Below, piece after piece: positions 8,808 through 19,674 of a stretch of DNA of 64,000 nucleotides. This stretch comes from Rhizodiscina lignyota (Eukaryota > Ascomycota > Dothideomycetes > Aulographales > Rhizodiscinaceae), in NCBI GenBank assembly GCA_010015805.1, contig ML978124.1:1-64000 (forward strand), given 5' to 3'. Position 1 is the stretch's first letter. The number at the start of each line of letters is the position of its first letter. The notes beneath the pieces are model-generated. The model ran no database searches. It had not been told where the DNA came from and worked only from the letters and a program-made list of their open reading frames with translations. Made by a program: the position numbers and the translations under genes.

Positions 8808-11529
8808 ATGGACAAGGTTCAAGAATTCCACGACCAGCAGTTAAATGAGACCCAAAAAGGTCATGTTCAAACTGCTATCAACGCCGTACGTGTATTGATG
8901 TCCTCCAAGCTAATGTGGCCGTTAATTGACGTTTCAAAATAGGCGTCCCAGATGTTCGAGGCGGTAACGGGGATCATTACAGGCGGAGGTCAGTCAGGGA
9001 AAAACTCCACTGGAGCCCAGGGAGAGAATGCTACTGGAGATGGCAAGCAAGAAGCTCAAGGGGCAGAGGATCAGTCTCAAAATAAGGAGGGAGATGAGCC
9101 GAAGCCGGAGCAAACGAGCAATGACTCAGCCATCAGCGCTGATGAAGCCCAAGCAAAGGATAAGAGCCAGTCGAAAGATCAAGATGATGCGGCCGACACC
9201 AGCAAGCCAGAGCAGCAGAAAGACGTGACAGACTCCACCAATACTGAAACTCAAGAGCAGTCAAGCAAGGGTGACTCCTCTGAAGAGCCACAAGATACAT
9301 CAACGGGAGCGAAGGACGGGACGACTGCTGGCCCTTCCGATCCTGAAACGAGCAAAGACGATTCTCAGGCAGAGCCAAAAGAGCAACCTTCGGGAGCTGC
9401 CGAATTTACTGAGTCACAAGAACAACCAGAAGCTGACAAGTCTTCCGATGACAAGAAGGCCGAAAATGAAGGTGCTAGCCCCGAGGAGATGAAAGATGCC
9501 GGCATAACCAAGACAGAACCGGACCTTCTTGAAGCGTCAGAAGATAGTCAGCCCAGCAGGGAAGAAGCTCAGAAGAGGGCTGCGGAGAATGATCCAACCA
9601 GTGAAAATCAGGAGGAGACTGGCAGCCAACAAGAGTCTGAAAAGCCGGCGGAATCGAAGGATGACGATCGCGAGGAGGCGTCCAAGGATCAAACTGAAGG
9701 AGGAAACAATCAAGATGACGGCGCTAGTGGCTTGAAGGGTGCTGTCGCCGAAGCTACCCCGGAAAATAATCACGAGAATGAATCTAAAGATCGTTCTGAG
9801 GAGAGTGCCCAGGATACCTCTGAGGACAAGCCTGAACCAAAGCAGGATGAGAAGCTGAGCGGTCAGCCTGAAAGTGGAGAACAAACGTCTCAGCCCAGCG
9901 AAGAGACACCATCGCAATTCGAGGACGCTCAGGACAAGCCCGAAGAGAAGTCTGAGCAAACGCAGGCTGTGCTGGGTGAGAAGCCTGAAGAGGGAGAGCA
10001 GGCTAATCAGGACGATAAAGGAGACGAGCCTTTGACTCAAGAAGGTGGTCAAGAAAATGATAAGCCAGAGAGCGGTGAGAACAAAGTCGAGGACATCGGG
10101 ACACACAACACTGAAGGGAACCTGCCAGAAGCGTCAGAAAAGGAAGGACCCAGTGCGGACGATGCCGGTGAGAAGGCTGAGGATAATGGCCGTAAAGTGG
10201 AAAGCTCGGCGGATGCGCAGGCCGGTAAAGACGAACAACCGAGAAAAGATGAGGCAGAGGTGGGAGACCAACAGCAAGGAGATGAGGAGTCCAAGAGCGC
10301 TATGGAGTCGAGCAAACCCACCAATGCCGCCGATGCCACCGATTTGAATGATGCAAACGAACCCGATGAATCGAACGCACCCAACGATGCAAACAAAGGC
10401 AACCAGGCTAATGAAGACAATGAAACAAAGGCCGCTGGCATGAATGAAATAGAGCCAGGTCTCATAGAAGCGTCAGAGACTGAGCAGCCAAGTTCAGACG
10501 ATGCCCGACAGAAGGCCGAGGAGAACGCCCCTCAGCTCGAAGAGCCAAACAATGAGTTGGGCGGAGAGAAGCAAGATCCAGATGAAAGAGCCGGAGACGA
10601 CAAGCCAGAATCCGATAAGCAAGCCGGAGGTGACAAGTCAGAAACTGACAGACAGCCGAGTCAAGAAGATTCGAAGGCAGATGAGCAGGAAGATGTCAGT
10701 GAACCCAAACAAGTTGGTGAGACTGACAAACCCGACGATGCGAACAAAGCAAGCGACGCCAACGAAGTAAAAGACGCTGGTATGCACGAGACAGAGCCAG
10801 ACCTGTTAGAGGCGTCGCAGACTGAGCAACCGAGTTCTGACGAAGCGCGAGAGAAGGCGAAGGAGAATGCTCCAACCGTCGAAGGTTCAAGTGATCAGCA
10901 AGGCGAAGGCGACAAACTACAGGACGATGAGCCGAGAAATGAGTCCGCCCCGGGAGACCTGCAGCAGCAGGACGAGAGTTCTGCGGAAGTTAAGGAACCT
11001 GGCAGCGCAGAGTCCCAGGGCGACGGCATACCTGGAGCATATCAATCTGGAGAGAAGGAAACAATAAAGACTGATGACTCGGCTCCCGAAGCGGCCGACT
11101 CTCAAGATCCCGAAACGTCCAAGCCAGATGCTGATAACGTCGAACCAAAAACTGAAGACTCGCAATCGAAGGGAACAGATCCCAACTGGAATCGCCAGGA
11201 GTCCTTACTTGAAGCCGGCGAGTCTGCGCCACAAGGATCTGACCCCAGCAGCGCGCGCGAGTTACCCGATCGCTCTAACACCGGAGATACTGGAGACGCT
11301 ACAAACTTGAGCAAGGTAGATACACCGATGGCGGATCAGCAGCTCAATTCTGGTGATGGGATTTCTGCGGGAAACGATGTGGAGGAGGAAGATGATGGTA
11401 CCGCAGGTAAGCGAGCCTAAGTCTACATAAGATGCGTGCATGCTAATTGTCGGAGAAGATTCCTCTGGGAAGAAGGAGAAGTTCACGGACAAGATGAAGA
11501 GGAAGATCAAAGAAGTGCGCCAGCACTAA
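8808..11529 (+). CDS. large acidic disordered repeat protein (LEA/hydrophilin-like)
   Basis: Three exons: 8808-8885, 8943-11406 and 11459-11529, with introns of 57 and 52 bases (GTACGT...AATAG; GTAAGC...GAAG). The product is about 870 residues. Only the ends look structured: an N-terminal helix (EFHDQQLNETQKGHVQTAIN) and a basic C-terminus (GKKEKFTDKMKRKIKEVRQH). Everything between is Glu/Asp/Ser/Gln/Pro/Lys-rich with almost no hydrophobic residues. Four copies of a ~35-residue module are clear, near 9490, 10093, 10429 and 10769. Each has EPDLLEAS-like then QPSSDEAR-like then KAEENAP-like blocks; a partial fifth lies near 11195. The composition recalls stress-protective hydrophilins, but no LEA motif is proven. 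The last acceptor is a GAGAAG tandem, so two forms differing by one residue are possible. No signal peptide or membrane segment. Confidence 0.8.
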
Positions 11530-11798
11530 AGCAGGAAATGTAGTACTGAAACTGGATACCCATTTGCACTTGGATTGAAATTGTACGAGGAGGAGATGAA
11601 TTCCGAAGGCTGCGACTGTGGAGCACGTTCTCTTTTAGTTATCTTGATACATTCATGACGGTCATTAAATTATTACGGCACAGCTTAATATCGAGCGGGA
11701 CTGCTTGCTAAATGTAGCATAGCAGGGCAGTATTTCCATATAAATGAGGCTTTTCAAATGACTCCTATTGAACATTTTGCAGATTGCAAATGTTACAA

Positions 11799-13688
11799 CT
11801 ATGCGTGTTGCCACGTTAATCCCGAGAACGCAATGATAATGTTGAACAACTCGTCCTTCTTCTTCAATCCCTCCAGCTCTTCCGTGTTGCCATCCGCGAA
11901 CGTTAACTCCAAGTGGTCTTGGGTGTCCTTGATGATTGATGTTTCTCCATTCCCCTTTACGATTTCCGCCAACTCACGTAATGGGCGCCTCCACATCTCC
12001 TTCTTTGGGAAACTACGTACGAATCGGATATCGTCACAGCTGAGGACGATATTTCCGGCGTTCTTCCGCCAACGGCATCGGGTCGCAAAGACGTCGGAGC
12101 ACGGGGCTTCTGCCGAATCGGTAACGCTATCCTTCCTTTCCTCTGAGCTTATCGGAGATGATAAGATTCGTCCGTTCGTGTCATGGTCTGATGCAGAGGC
12201 CCAGCTGTTTTCTGGGGAATCTGATGTCTGCTCACAGGCAGCTTCCCGGATCACTTCGGCATGCGCTCGCATGTGTCTGAACGAGGTCTCTGAGTGACTT
12301 GGAATATCCCAGAAGATCCACTGGAAAGGCATAAGAACCTGAGCATATTTCGGATACCGGTTTGCAAGTGGTCGATCTAGGAAGAAGAGGAGAATTACAA
12401 GCAGTTCCGCGACCCTCACGCAGAATTCTGTACTCGAAAATGTAGCGAACACAATAGAAATTGCCAGGAATAAAAGCAATGCAGCGGTATTTCGAGGTGC
12501 TTTCCACTCGTAAAAGTTCTCGAACACCTCCATCCAGTCCGCCAAATTTGTGAGATGCGGTTGGATCACTGGCCCGACTGCCTCGAGCATCGGATCTAGC
12601 CAGTTGGCGGAACCGTGACGGCTGATCATCTCCCCTAGAGTATGAGTTGTCGCATCCTCATCACCAGCGCGGTCATGAGACTGTTGTAAGGCGGCCCTCC
12701 TCCCTGGTCCCCTTTTGTGGTAAATGATGTAGTATCCGACATAGCAATGAGCGACTGTGAGAACACGGTTGCAGTACCATACGGCTAGCCATACAGCAAA
12801 CCATGCTGCTGTCGTCCTCGTATCGTTCCAGTTCCATAGCTGTCGGATATGTGATAGCCATTCTTGCCAAGGGTTGGAAGCCCTCACGACACGTTCGATC
12901 TGTTGTAGCAAGAGCCCGCGACTCCAAATCGGCGCATCCTCATGATCATCGAGGAACGGCTCGGTCCAGAGATGGTGGACAAAGAGTTGCATGTGGTCAG
13001 ACCATTGAGACCAACGACATCCTTGTGGTTGGCCGTGAAGGTCCACCCAGCGGCAGGACGATAACACAGGAAACTTAAATCGGCCCGGTCCTATCACTCG
13101 TGCTCTTTGGATGTATCTGCTCGATGTCCACGCAGCCCGTTTGCTTTCACGACCTTCCTCGATGTCATCAACTGTAGCCTTCAGTTCGTTGATATGCTCT
13201 TCGTGCTCTGGATTGACCTCGTGAACCTCTTCAGCATGCTGCAGTTTTTCGTGGGCATCGATAAGCAGCTCGTCATCATCTCGCGAGAGGTATGGTTCTT
13301 TTGAAGTTGCCAGGGTCTGCGATGTCTTCTCGGTGGCAACTTCTCGGGGGTGTCGTATAACATGCGCAAGCTCATGCGCGGAATCGGGCAGATGGCCTTT
13401 GATTTGAGCAATTGTTGAAGATTCTACATGAAGGCTATTTGGAAGGTCGAAGCCTGCGTCGTTCTTAAGCTTGCTCATTACACCGTCTCGGGAGTCTTTA
13501 AGCCGGTCTTTCGTTTCGTCAATTCGAAGGGCCCTTTTGAACTTTGACTTTGTCCTTTTTCCGAAGCTCTTTACCCCTCCACCAGGATCCTCGAGATTGG
13601 TGTGCCCCCTACAGTCAGTACTATTGGGCTTTAGAGGATATGCGTCGTCGTTCAGCATAGAAGGCGAAAGCTGCTTGTTGTTAGTCAT
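11799..13688 (-). CDS. DUF3292/GRAM-like multi-pass membrane protein
   Basis: 629 residues, single exon, ATG at 13686-13688. The N-terminal ~190 residues are charged, with a helical stretch (EEVHEVNPEHEEHINELKAT) and predicted disorder before it. Hydrophobic segments lie at about 292-325 (TTAAWFAVWLAVWYCNRVL), 400-417 and 425-438; the last two form a reticulon-like hairpin followed by DRPLANRYPKY. The C-terminal ~100 residues (NIVLSCDDIRFVRSFP, then RRPLRELAEIVKG) resemble the GRAM-like end of the fungal DUF3292 family. This suggests an ER or peroxisome-associated membrane-shaping or lipid-contact protein, but the function is inferred from architecture only. Its stop lies about 270 bases from the end of the converging disordered-protein gene. 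Confidence 0.7.
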   Translation of the reverse strand: MTNNKQLSPSMLNDDAYPLKPNSTDCRGHTNLEDPGGGVKSFGKRTKSKFKRALRIDETKDRLKDSRDGVMSKLKNDAGFDLPNSLHVESSTIAQIKGHLPDSAHELAHVIRHPREVATEKTSQTLATSKEPYLSRDDDELLIDAHEKLQHAEEVHEVNPEHEEHINELKATVDDIEEGRESKRAAWTSSRYIQRARVIGPGRFKFPVLSSCRWVDLHGQPQGCRWSQWSDHMQLFVHHLWTEPFLDDHEDAPIWSRGLLLQQIERVVRASNPWQEWLSHIRQLWNWNDTRTTAAWFAVWLAVWYCNRVLTVAHCYVGYYIIYHKRGPGRRAALQQSHDRAGDEDATTHTLGEMISRHGSANWLDPMLEAVGPVIQPHLTNLADWMEVFENFYEWKAPRNTAALLLFLAISIVFATFSSTEFCVRVAELLVILLFFLDRPLANRYPKYAQVLMPFQWIFWDIPSHSETSFRHMRAHAEVIREAACEQTSDSPENSWASASDHDTNGRILSSPISSEERKDSVTDSAEAPCSDVFATRCRWRKNAGNIVLSCDDIRFVRSFPKKEMWRRPLRELAEIVKGNGETSIIKDTQDHLELTFADGNTEELEGLKKKDELFNIIIAFSGLTWQHA

Positions 13689-14045
13689 CGTGGCATTAGT
13701 AGATGTGCCCAGGATTGCTTTTGTAAGCTGCGTTCTGTTGACTCTTAAAGGGTATGCTTTGTTCAGCGAGATGGCCGCTGGTGTTATATAATCTATGAGA
13801 GGCTGCCAAAATATTATTCAAAGAGCCTATGAAGAGGGGATGTTGACATCATCGTTGTCGCATGAGGTACTCGCACTCGCCTCGCTTAGAGGCCGTCACC
13901 CTTTCAAAGGTGTCACAAGACGCACATTGGACAGGGACTGGAAGAAAGATACACCTCTACATAATAATGGAAGCCCGCGCCTCATGGATTGGCTTAGAAA
14001 CGATAGGGGTTGAAGCCCAGTGCAGCAACCTCCTCTGCATTAACA
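13689..14045. other. short gene-free stretch
   Basis: About 360 bases between two genes on the minus strand; it should hold the promoter of the gene ending at 11799. No motif stands out. Confidence 0.45.
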
Positions 14046-15688
14046 CTAATCTTCCCGTACGCGCGCCTGGGCGAATACTTCGTCCAGTAAACGCGTTCTC
14101 CAGACCTTTAGGTCGAAAACCTGTCCATGATCAAGGTTATCGCAAAATACCACATTCAATCGGCTGTCATCGACTGAGTTTTCCAAGTACTTAATCATTT
14201 GCTGGCCTTTAGCACCGTCTTGTAGATATGCGCGTACAAGTGGCGCATTGATAATCGAATCGTTGCCGGAGAGGAATATGGTGACTTGGTGCCCGGTGAT
14301 ATCGCTCTTCCACAACACGTTCTCAGACCAGAAGAACGTGCGCGCCAGCGTATGTGCTACACCCATGTCTTTGGAGCCAAAGTACCACAGCAACCATTCA
14401 TTTGCGCCCTTGGGTTTTCGCGCGGTCTAGATACCTCGTAAGCATTTCCCATCGTGACATGCGAGCTGTCATCTTACAAAGTTGTACGCTACGTCAGGCT
14501 GATGCAGCAATACTGAGATGGGATCGACAAGGATAATGGACGAAATTAGGTTGGCAAAGTCTGGCGACTTCAGGAGATGGGTGGAGATCACCGAGCCATA
14601 TCTTGATATAAATTAGCAGGCCCTCACCGTATAGTCGTAAGGTGATACTTACGAGTGCGACACCAATACGAACTTCTGAAACCCATGATGACGAAGAATG
14701 TCCCGAAGTTGTTGACACATATCCTCTTTCTGAAGTAAAGGCGGCGCAATTCGAGAAGATATTGGCAGGATCTCAACTGCAAGAATCCCAATCATCCTAT
14801 CCTTTGGACGTCCCTCATTAAGCTCCCTCAGAAACTGCATGTAGGGCCACAGACCAACTCCAATGCCGTGAAGAAACAGTATCGGCAACTCCTTGTCAGA
14901 TGTATGAGGGTGGTACCAGTATGTCAGGTCTTTGGCGGGCGAACGGAGCGAATCGATGAGAGCATGTGGCCGCGGTGGAAGAATTCGAACAAAGTGCGCG
15001 ATGGATGGCCGATAGAACTCGAACCTGGAGAAGCGCATGTAGGCGTGCGTAATGATGTCGACCACGAAGATGCACTGTAGTAGGATAATCTGTTAGAGCT
15101 GCTCGACATCTAGGTTCGTTGATAAAGCGAGGCACTCACGGCGTACCATATCACACTCCGGTGGAGAGCATCGACTTTGTCCAAAGTCAGTCGTAGACAC
15201 TTCACATCACTTCGTCCAGGCTCGAAAGCCATCCCAATCTCAGCCTCAATCTTCCTGACATAGCCTTCCATTTCCTCATCGTAGGAGGGGTCGTTTATGT
15301 CGGTGTTGAAAAAGGCCCATCTGAGAAACTCTTTGATGTTGTCGAGCTTCACGTCGGCAAGGGGAGCACCTAGAAACCACATTGAGACGTATCGCCTGTA
15401 GTCCTGGACACTCTCATGACAGCGGTCGAAGAGGGCATTTCGCTCTTGTCTCGAGGGGAGAGGAGGGTGTAGAGCCGGGCGTTGGAGGTGGTATTTTTGG
15501 TAGACGTAGGTAAGGAAGTAGAACGCCGTCTCAACGGATGCCAAATATTCGAGGTACTTCGGGAGACGTAGAGACGAAGGCAGGACGGTAGTCAAGAAGC
15601 AGTAGGCTACGCAGAGAGGCGCAATCGAGTGTAGGATGGCCGCCCAGGTTCGCACCCAGATGTACTCTGCGGTTGAGGTTCCAATCAT
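14046..15688 (-). CDS. membrane-anchored alpha/beta hydrolase
   Basis: Four exons, 15140-15688, 14653-15074, 14478-14601 and 14046-14426, with introns of 65, 51 and 51 bases; the joined frame gives 491 residues. The N-terminus has hydrophobic segments (WAAILHSIAPLCVAYCFLTTVL). The hydrolase core begins near LPILFLHGIGVGLW, the HG oxyanion strand. The nucleophile elbow is SHSYGS, and the codon of its central serine is split by intron 2 (TC|A). The acid is in SGNDSIINA and the histidine in NLDHGQVFD. This is a fungal family of putative membrane-bound lipases/esterases of unknown substrate. The neighbours give no pathway hint; it is divergent to the HAD phosphatase gene with 630 bases between. 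Confidence 0.85.
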
Positions 15689-16318
15689 GCCGACTGCATG
15701 GCTCGTGTGTGGGAATCGCAGCGAGTATGATGGTCAATAGATGCTTTCCAACATGCATCTTTAAGAAGGCAGCTTGAGCAATTTGTTGAGCACGTTTGTC
15801 CCCTGAGAGGAGCTAGAACACAACGCAGTGTTGCCATTTTCGTTGGGACATCCAAAAGTGCCGAGCATGAATCACATGTGATGTGCCATATCGTAGTTGC
15901 TGTGTGTACTCGAGTGGGGCCTTCGTGTTTAGGAGAGAACCGGCTCGGGCTCAGCTCCGCCAGTGGCAACCTATCCTACGGCTTACACGTGCCCTGGCGT
16001 CGCGAGCGCGACACGTTGCCGCCGCTCGCCTGCACCCGTGCCCTACTTACCCCGCTTTTATATGATTACGATCATGGTGCTGTTTGGAAATTCCATCTGT
16101 CCAACATCGTAATTCCCGTCTCTAATGGCCGTCATTGATATAGGATAAGCACCCCATGCTGTAGCCCCTGACTCTGCAGAGACTCCCGTCGAGACATTTA
16201 AGCCTCTCCGGCTCACCGTGCAACTCTGTTACGCTTTCCTTCACCTTTCTAGTTTTTGAGCAGTCAAAGGTTCCATTTCTCTCATACATCCTCGATCGTA
16301 TTCATCCCCGCTACAGCC
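15689..16318. promoter_or_regulatory. divergent promoter, hydrolase and HAD genes
   Basis: 630 bases between two genes read outward. A pyrimidine-rich stretch lies just before the ATG at 16319 (CTTTCCTTCACCTTTCTAG), as is common at fungal transcription starts. No further motif is clear. Confidence 0.4.
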
Positions 16319-17722
16319 ATGGCTGCTCCTTTGCTCGACGCTCCGCAGTCGCGGCATGCCTTGCGGCGGCTATCATCCAAGGACATCACCAAGGAAGATC
16401 TCATGAGTGTTATGGGTCCCGCCGTGGTCGTCCCTCCAACCGATCCTGAGGGAGACTCGGGCGCTCTTGAGATCGCTGCGTCAATGGAATTGGCTAGACG
16501 CGAGATTGACGGATTTCGATCTGCAACTGCCTCTCATACCACATCAACAGAGACTCTAGTGACCGACAAATTCGCTTTCGCCTTCGATATTGACGGGGTG
16601 CTCATCCGTGGAGGCAAGGTCATTCCCGCGGCGATAGATGCCATGAAGGTACTGAATGGTGACAATCGATACGGCATTAAGATGTACGCACGCGTGCTAT
16701 TTCTGCATATTCGTGGCTCTGCTAAGCCGGACCAGTCCTTATATCTTCGTCACTAATGGGGGAGGAAAGACTGAACAAGAGCGATGCATCCAGTTGAGCC
16801 AACAGCTCCAGATGGAGGTCTCCCCGGGCCAATTTATCTGTGGGCACACGCCAATGCGGGAACTGGTTCAAAAATACCACACCGTTCTCGTCGTGGGCGG
16901 CGAGGGTGAAAAATGTAGGGAAGTCGCGGAAGGGTACGGCTTCAAAGATGTAGTCACGCCTGGGGATATCATCAAAGATAACGAGGCTACTACACCATTC
17001 CGGACGCTGACTGAAGACGAATATAAGAATTCGAGGGCAAGGAACTTTGCCGAGGTGGATATCGAGGCTATCTTAGTGTTTGCTGACTCTAGAGACTGGG
17101 CGTCGGATCAGCAGATTATTCTTGACCTACTAATGTCGAAGAATCATCGCTTGGGAAGCCGCTCAGATACCTATCATGATGCTCCACCGGTTTTCTTCTC
17201 CCACAACGATGTCGTTTGGAGCGCGTCGCACGACCTGACACGTCTCGGAATGGGAGCGCTCCGAGTCTCATTAGAGGCTATGTACAAGGCTGTGACTGGA
17301 AGAGCACTTCAGACAAATGCATTTGGTAAACCCCAACTCGGGACTTTTCAATTCGCTACGCGCCTTCTCCGCCAATGGCGACTGGAGACCCATGGTATCG
17401 ACTCTGCGCCCGATACTGTGTACTTTGTCGGTAAGAACTCCTCCTGAAAGTTTGGAGCAACTTTCCCTGACGGTGTGAAGGCGATACTCCAGAGTCTGAC
17501 ATTCGCGGAACGAACGAGTTCGACAGCAGCGACAGCAGCGAGAACACGTGGTACTCCATTCTGGTTCGTACAGGCGTATATCAAGGTGGTACGACTCCCA
17601 CATTTGCTCCGAGGGCCACCGTCGACAATGTCCTCGACGCCGTTCGGCATGGCATCGAGCGCGAGTATCGTAATGCGTTGAAAAAGGCAGCCGCTGCGGA
17701 GGCAGAAGAGGCGGTAGCTTGA
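16319..17722 (+). CDS. HAD-superfamily hydrolase, CECR5/YKR070W type
   Basis: Three exons, 16319-16683, 16736-17430 and 17481-17722; introns 52 and 50 bases. The product is 433 residues. HAD motif I is FDIDGVLIRGG with nucleophile D90 and general acid D92. Motif II, IPYIFVTNGGGK, is formed across the first splice. The later stretch YFVGDTPESDIRGTNEF, formed across the second splice, is motif IV with the magnesium-binding aspartates. The cap carries HTPMRELVQKY. The yeast homologue is mitochondrial and the family is thought to dephosphorylate small phosphorylated metabolites; the substrate is not established. The N-terminal 80 residues are Arg/Ser-rich and may be a mitochondrial presequence. 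The C-terminus is Ala/Glu-rich. An upstream TTG in frame is not used because the ATG at 16319 has a good context. Confidence 0.9.
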
Positions 17723-17879
17723 ATGGTCAAGTGGTTTCCATAAGGCTGTTGGTAACTTAGCCTGCTTCGCTCGAGAACGTCGCTTGGTGAAGCTGTAATA
17801 CAAACCAACTGGCTGCTTTTGAGAATCCAATTTTGGGCAAATCGGAGGCCTTCAACTAAAGGATGAAAGGGGCATCCTG

Positions 17880-18480
17880 AAACCTATGAGCTCTTTCCAA
17901 AAATCGTTCGACGTGTCTTCAGAGGACAGCTAAACTTCCCGTTCGGTGCTGGTAGAACAAGCCTGGATTTGAACGAGTCGCTTCGGAACCACTAGGTCTT
18001 TCCGAGTCGTCAACGCCTCTACTGGCTGCAAGCATCGCTTCAACGCTCTTTAACAGGGAGAGTCTTCTTTCGTGATATATTAGATGGAACAGTACGCGTT
18101 GTGGTCACGCCCATCTGGAAGCCGGTTTCATCGAAGTTGTATATATCTTTATCTTTGATACCGTATTTGTTGATCGTATTGAGTACAAAGCGGAATCATT
18201 CCTACATAACCTCTAGAAACCATTCAAGGCTCTTTAGTAGTCGTACTGGTCAATAATTACCTTCCCTTCTAGATCTGACAGAAGTTTCGATTTGGTTGAA
18301 CAATTGTGTCGGGGACGCCTTCCATTACGGCGGTCACGGAGGGTGCTTTCCCGGCCGTGGAAAGCCTTTGCAGCTTCATAAACCGATCGAACCTGATTTT
18401 TCTTCTTGGGTAGCTAGAAGAACCATCGTAATTCTAGCTCCTTCTAGAAGGGACCCAAAAAGTGGTTGTTGAGACATTGT
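17880..18480 (-). mobile_element. decayed pogo/Fot1-type DNA transposon
   Basis: No intact ORF, but read on the minus strand the segment near 18110-18190 gives INKYGIKDKDIYNFDETGF followed by QMG, the DDE transposase block around the first catalytic aspartate of pogo/Fot1 elements. Upstream, near 18300-18345, RNGRRPRHN and LEGKVIIDQY-like pieces match the helix-turn-helix part of these enzymes in shifting frames. Stops such as TAG and TGA interrupt the reading, as expected after C-to-T mutation by RIP. The ends and terminal repeats are not clear, so the limits are approximate. It is an old, inactive copy. Confidence 0.7.
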
Positions 18481-18765
18481 TGGAAAATAAGATGATCACC
18501 GCAGTGGTGGGAAAGCGCGCGACTCGGTGGTTTGCGCGACTCGAGGCTCGCTACATTCGGCAATAGAGTCCGACTACGGAGTGGTACTTTACATATCCAA
18601 TTGAGCCTCCTCACCTTTCGAACAATATCTAAAGAGCCTCGTAGAAGAACGAGCACTTCAATTGTCCTTGGCTACTGCTAACCACTATTACTTCAATTAC
18701 TGCTTGTAATCGAACAAGCACACCACTGACGGCAGTGCTCCACACTAACCACCCAAAGCGTCGCC

Positions 18766-19674
18766 ATGGCATCCCTCCTCAAACAACCCGTCAAGCTCGC
18801 CCTCATCCAACTCGCCTCCGGCGCAGATAAAGCCGCCAACCTCTCACACGCCCGCACGCGCGTCCTCGAAGCCGCCTCGCGGGGTGCGCGCATCATCGTC
18901 TTACCTGAATGCTTCAACTCGCCGTACGGCGTGAAGTACTTCTCCAAATATGCCGAGCAACTCCTACCCTCTCCACCCTCGAAAGAACAGTCGCCCTCCT
19001 TCCATGCGCTGTCCGCGATGGCGAAGGAGGCGAAGGCATACCTCGTTGGAGGAAGCATACCGGAGCTCGACCCAGATGCGAAGACGCTCTACAATACCAA
19101 TCTGACGTTCAGCCCTACAGGCGAGCTGCTGGCGAGCCATCGGAAGGTGCATCTGTTTGACATTGACATCCCGGGGAAGATCAGCTTCCACGAGTCGGAT
19201 GCACTGAGTCCGGGGAATAAGTTGACGATGGTGGACTTTCCGGAGTACGGGAAGATCGCCATTGCGATATGCTACGATGTGCGATTCCCCGAGCTGGCGA
19301 CGATTGCAGCAAGACGCGGCGCGTTTCTGCTATTGTACCCAGGCGCATTCAATCTGACGACCGGCGCACTGCATTGGGAGCTGCAAGCAAGAGCGAGGGC
19401 GATGGATAATCAGGTGTATGTGGGCTTGTGCAGTCCGGCGAGGGATATGAGTGCGGACTACAATGCGTGGGGCCACAGTATGATCGTGGACCCAAATGCA
19501 GAGATATTGAGCGAGGCTGGGACGGGGGATGAGATGGTTGATGCGGAGTTGAAGGGCGAACGGATAGAGGAAGTGCGGAAAGGAATCCCAATCTATACAC
19601 AGAGAAGATTTGATGTATACCCAGATGTCAGCAAAGGGGACGTCAAGACGGAAGAGAATGGGCAGCCCAAATAA
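18766..19674 (+). CDS. carbon-nitrogen hydrolase, Nit2/Nit3 omega-amidase type
   Basis: 302 residues, single exon, ATG at 18766. The nitrilase-family catalytic triad is complete: E48 in IVLPECFNSPYG, K127 in SHRKVHLFDIDIPGK and C169 in AICYDVRFPE. The length and the HLFDIDIPGK signature place it with Nit2/Nit3, cytosolic or mitochondrial enzymes. These hydrolyse alpha-ketoglutaramate and deaminated glutathione, repairing side products of transamination. The C-terminal helix (YTQRRFDVYPDVS) is typical of the family. Intact. The transposon relic lies just upstream and about 2 kb of gene-poor DNA downstream. Confidence 0.95.
   Translation: MASLLKQPVKLALIQLASGADKAANLSHARTRVLEAASRGARIIVLPECFNSPYGVKYFSKYAEQLLPSPPSKEQSPSFHALSAMAKEAKAYLVGGSIPELDPDAKTLYNTNLTFSPTGELLASHRKVHLFDIDIPGKISFHESDALSPGNKLTMVDFPEYGKIAIAICYDVRFPELATIAARRGAFLLLYPGAFNLTTGALHWELQARARAMDNQVYVGLCSPARDMSADYNAWGHSMIVDPNAEILSEAGTGDEMVDAELKGERIEEVRKGIPIYTQRRFDVYPDVSKGDVKTEENGQPK

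Noticed and set aside
9537-10106. 189-codon antisense frame rich in Leu that looks like membrane spans
   Set aside because: Artefact of reading the Glu/Lys-rich repeat gene backwards.
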